A stretch of DNA of 6,317 nucleotides, taken from contig SLAU01000293.1 in the NCBI GenBank assembly GCA_007126675.1, positions 1-6,317 of the forward strand, given 5' to 3'. Both the position numbers and the translations under genes were made by a program. The DNA is from Balneolaceae bacterium. Its GTDB lineage: Bacteria; Bacteroidota; Rhodothermia; Balneolales; Balneolaceae. Of the stretch, positions 5,529 to 6,317 are shown piece after piece. The notes below the pieces were generated by a model. It had not been told where the DNA came from. It worked only from the letters and a program-made list of their open reading frames with translations, and did no database searches. Every line of letters starts with the position of its first letter. Position 1 is the stretch's first letter.

Positions 5529-6317
5529 TCAATAGCTGTGGTGTTTTGCAATCTCTGCATCACTCAGCCGCAAAAACCTTGCTGCGTTGTTGTAGAAGAT
5601 GTCGCGCTTTTGCTCTTCGTTCAGGAAGGGAGCTTGGTCGATTACTTCTACCGCCCGTTCGATTACCCCCGGCCATACCATCTGGTCCGATCCGAACATC
5701 ACCCGTTTTCCGTAACCCGCTTCTACAATGGTTTTGAGGTACCGGTAGAACTCCGCTCGCGGCAGTATATATACAATAACACCAATGTCCACATACACCT
5801 GTGGATGTGCATAAAGAACGGCAAGCAGATCATCAAGCATTGGGTATCCTGCATGTGCCAGATAGACCCGCAGACGGGGATGTCGTACAAGCACCTCCTC
5901 CATCGTGAGCGGACTGTGGAGCCGGGCCCGGTAGCCATTAAATCCGAGATAGATCGCACCCGGCGGTCCGGTACCGACGTGAATACCAACGGGTATGTCC
6001 AGCTCTTCGGCGAGCGCCCAGTAGGGTTCTATCCGTTCATCGTCCGGAGAAATCCCGGCATATTGGTTGACGACTTCTCCCAACACGGAAAGCTGGCCTT
6101 TCGAGTAAAGACTGCGCAGGGAATCTGTTGGTAAAATGGCGCCCGTTTCGTTAAACAGCAGTACAAAACCCGGGATGAAGCGATTGGGCGCTTGCGCCAT
6201 CCAGGCTGCGATGCGGTCCGGCTCGTTCCCGCTCAGTACACCTACAATATTCAGACGCTCCATCACGTCAATGGTCTGAGCCATAAGCTCTTCGTCTGTT
6301 TCAGGCGACCACACAGG
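5529..6317 (-). CDS. Amidohydrolase_2-family hydrolase, N-terminus outside window
   Basis: This is the C-terminal ~263 residues of a second TIM-barrel amidohydrolase, paralogous to the gene at 4065-5015. The visible part starts PVWSPETDEEL, which aligns with GVPSPETDEEL of the paralog near its residue 55. The frame is open to the window edge, so the GTG at 6314 is an internal valine, not a start. The HxH motif and any signal peptide lie beyond the window. Visible motifs, counted from that valine, are VLGEVVNQY (E80), GIHVGTGPPG (H112), AHAGYP (H154), FGSDQMVWP (D210) and an identical FYNNAARFLRLS terminus. The metal-binding set is therefore intact as far as it can be seen. The most divergent segments are about 26-78 and 120-134, probably substrate loops, which suggests a related but different substrate. 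It is followed after 100 bases by the DoxX-like gene on the same strand. Function beyond metal-dependent hydrolase is unknown. Confidence 0.88.
   Translation of the reverse strand, partial: PVWSPETDEELMAQTIDVMERLNIVGVLSGNEPDRIAAWMAQAPNRFIPGFVLLFNETGAILPTDSLRSLYSKGQLSVLGEVVNQYAGISPDDERIEPYWALAEELDIPVGIHVGTGPPGAIYLGFNGYRARLHSPLTMEEVLVRHPRLRVYLAHAGYPMLDDLLAVLYAHPQVYVDIGVIVYILPRAEFYRYLKTIVEAGYGKRVMFGSDQMVWPGVIERAVEVIDQAPFLNEEQKRDIFYNNAARFLRLSDAEIAKHHSY

Noticed and set aside
6312..6314. GTG as the start of the rightmost amidohydrolase
   Set aside because: Alignment with the paralog shows about 55 more N-terminal residues including the HxH motif, and the frame stays open to the window edge, so this codon is internal.
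1..6317. CRISPR array, tRNA, insertion sequence or prophage genes
   Set aside because: I found no regularly spaced repeats, cloverleaf-like segments, transposase motifs or terminal inverted repeats by reading both strands.

Overview
The window looks like a chromosomal stretch from a member of the Bacteroidota/Balneolota/Rhodothermota (FCB) group. This is inferred from the gene families, the moderate GC content and mostly weak Shine-Dalgarno sequences. A class III fructose-1,6-bisphosphatase next to PurU, and secreted enzymes with short Sec signals ending in 'AQ'-like sites, fit that group. The assignment is tentative and rests on no database search. Every gene I can support is on the minus strand, so transcription runs from high to low coordinates.

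Reading in the direction of transcription, the right half (6317 to 3373) is an accessory cluster. It starts with an amidohydrolase_2-type enzyme whose N-terminus lies outside the window (5529-6317). A four-helix DoxX-like membrane protein follows (5018-5428), then a second, paralogous amidohydrolase with a signal peptide (4065-5015) and an unrecognised exported protein (3373-4032). The spacings between the last three are 2 and 32 bases, so they probably share a transcript. The two amidohydrolases share most of their TIM-barrel core and an identical C-terminal block. They differ in the segments expected to line the substrate pocket, which suggests duplication and specialisation around one membrane protein.

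Between this cluster and the housekeeping genes lies a small scar: the last ~40 codons of an alpha/beta-hydrolase (3230 to about 3361), including the catalytic-histidine motif GHYPQVERPE, with no body or start. It marks a past deletion or recombination boundary.

The left half is housekeeping. fbp (1167-3128) encodes a full-length class III fructose-1,6-bisphosphatase for gluconeogenesis. purU (134-970) encodes a full-length formyltetrahydrofolate deformylase supplying formate and free tetrahydrofolate. purU has its own sigma70-like promoter (TTTACA-17-GATAAT) and a hairpin-plus-U-tract terminator. The first ~90 bases may hold the tail of a converging plus-strand gene. I saw no RNA genes, insertion sequences, CRISPR arrays or prophage genes. 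The least described part is the amidohydrolase/DoxX-like/amidohydrolase/exported-protein cluster.
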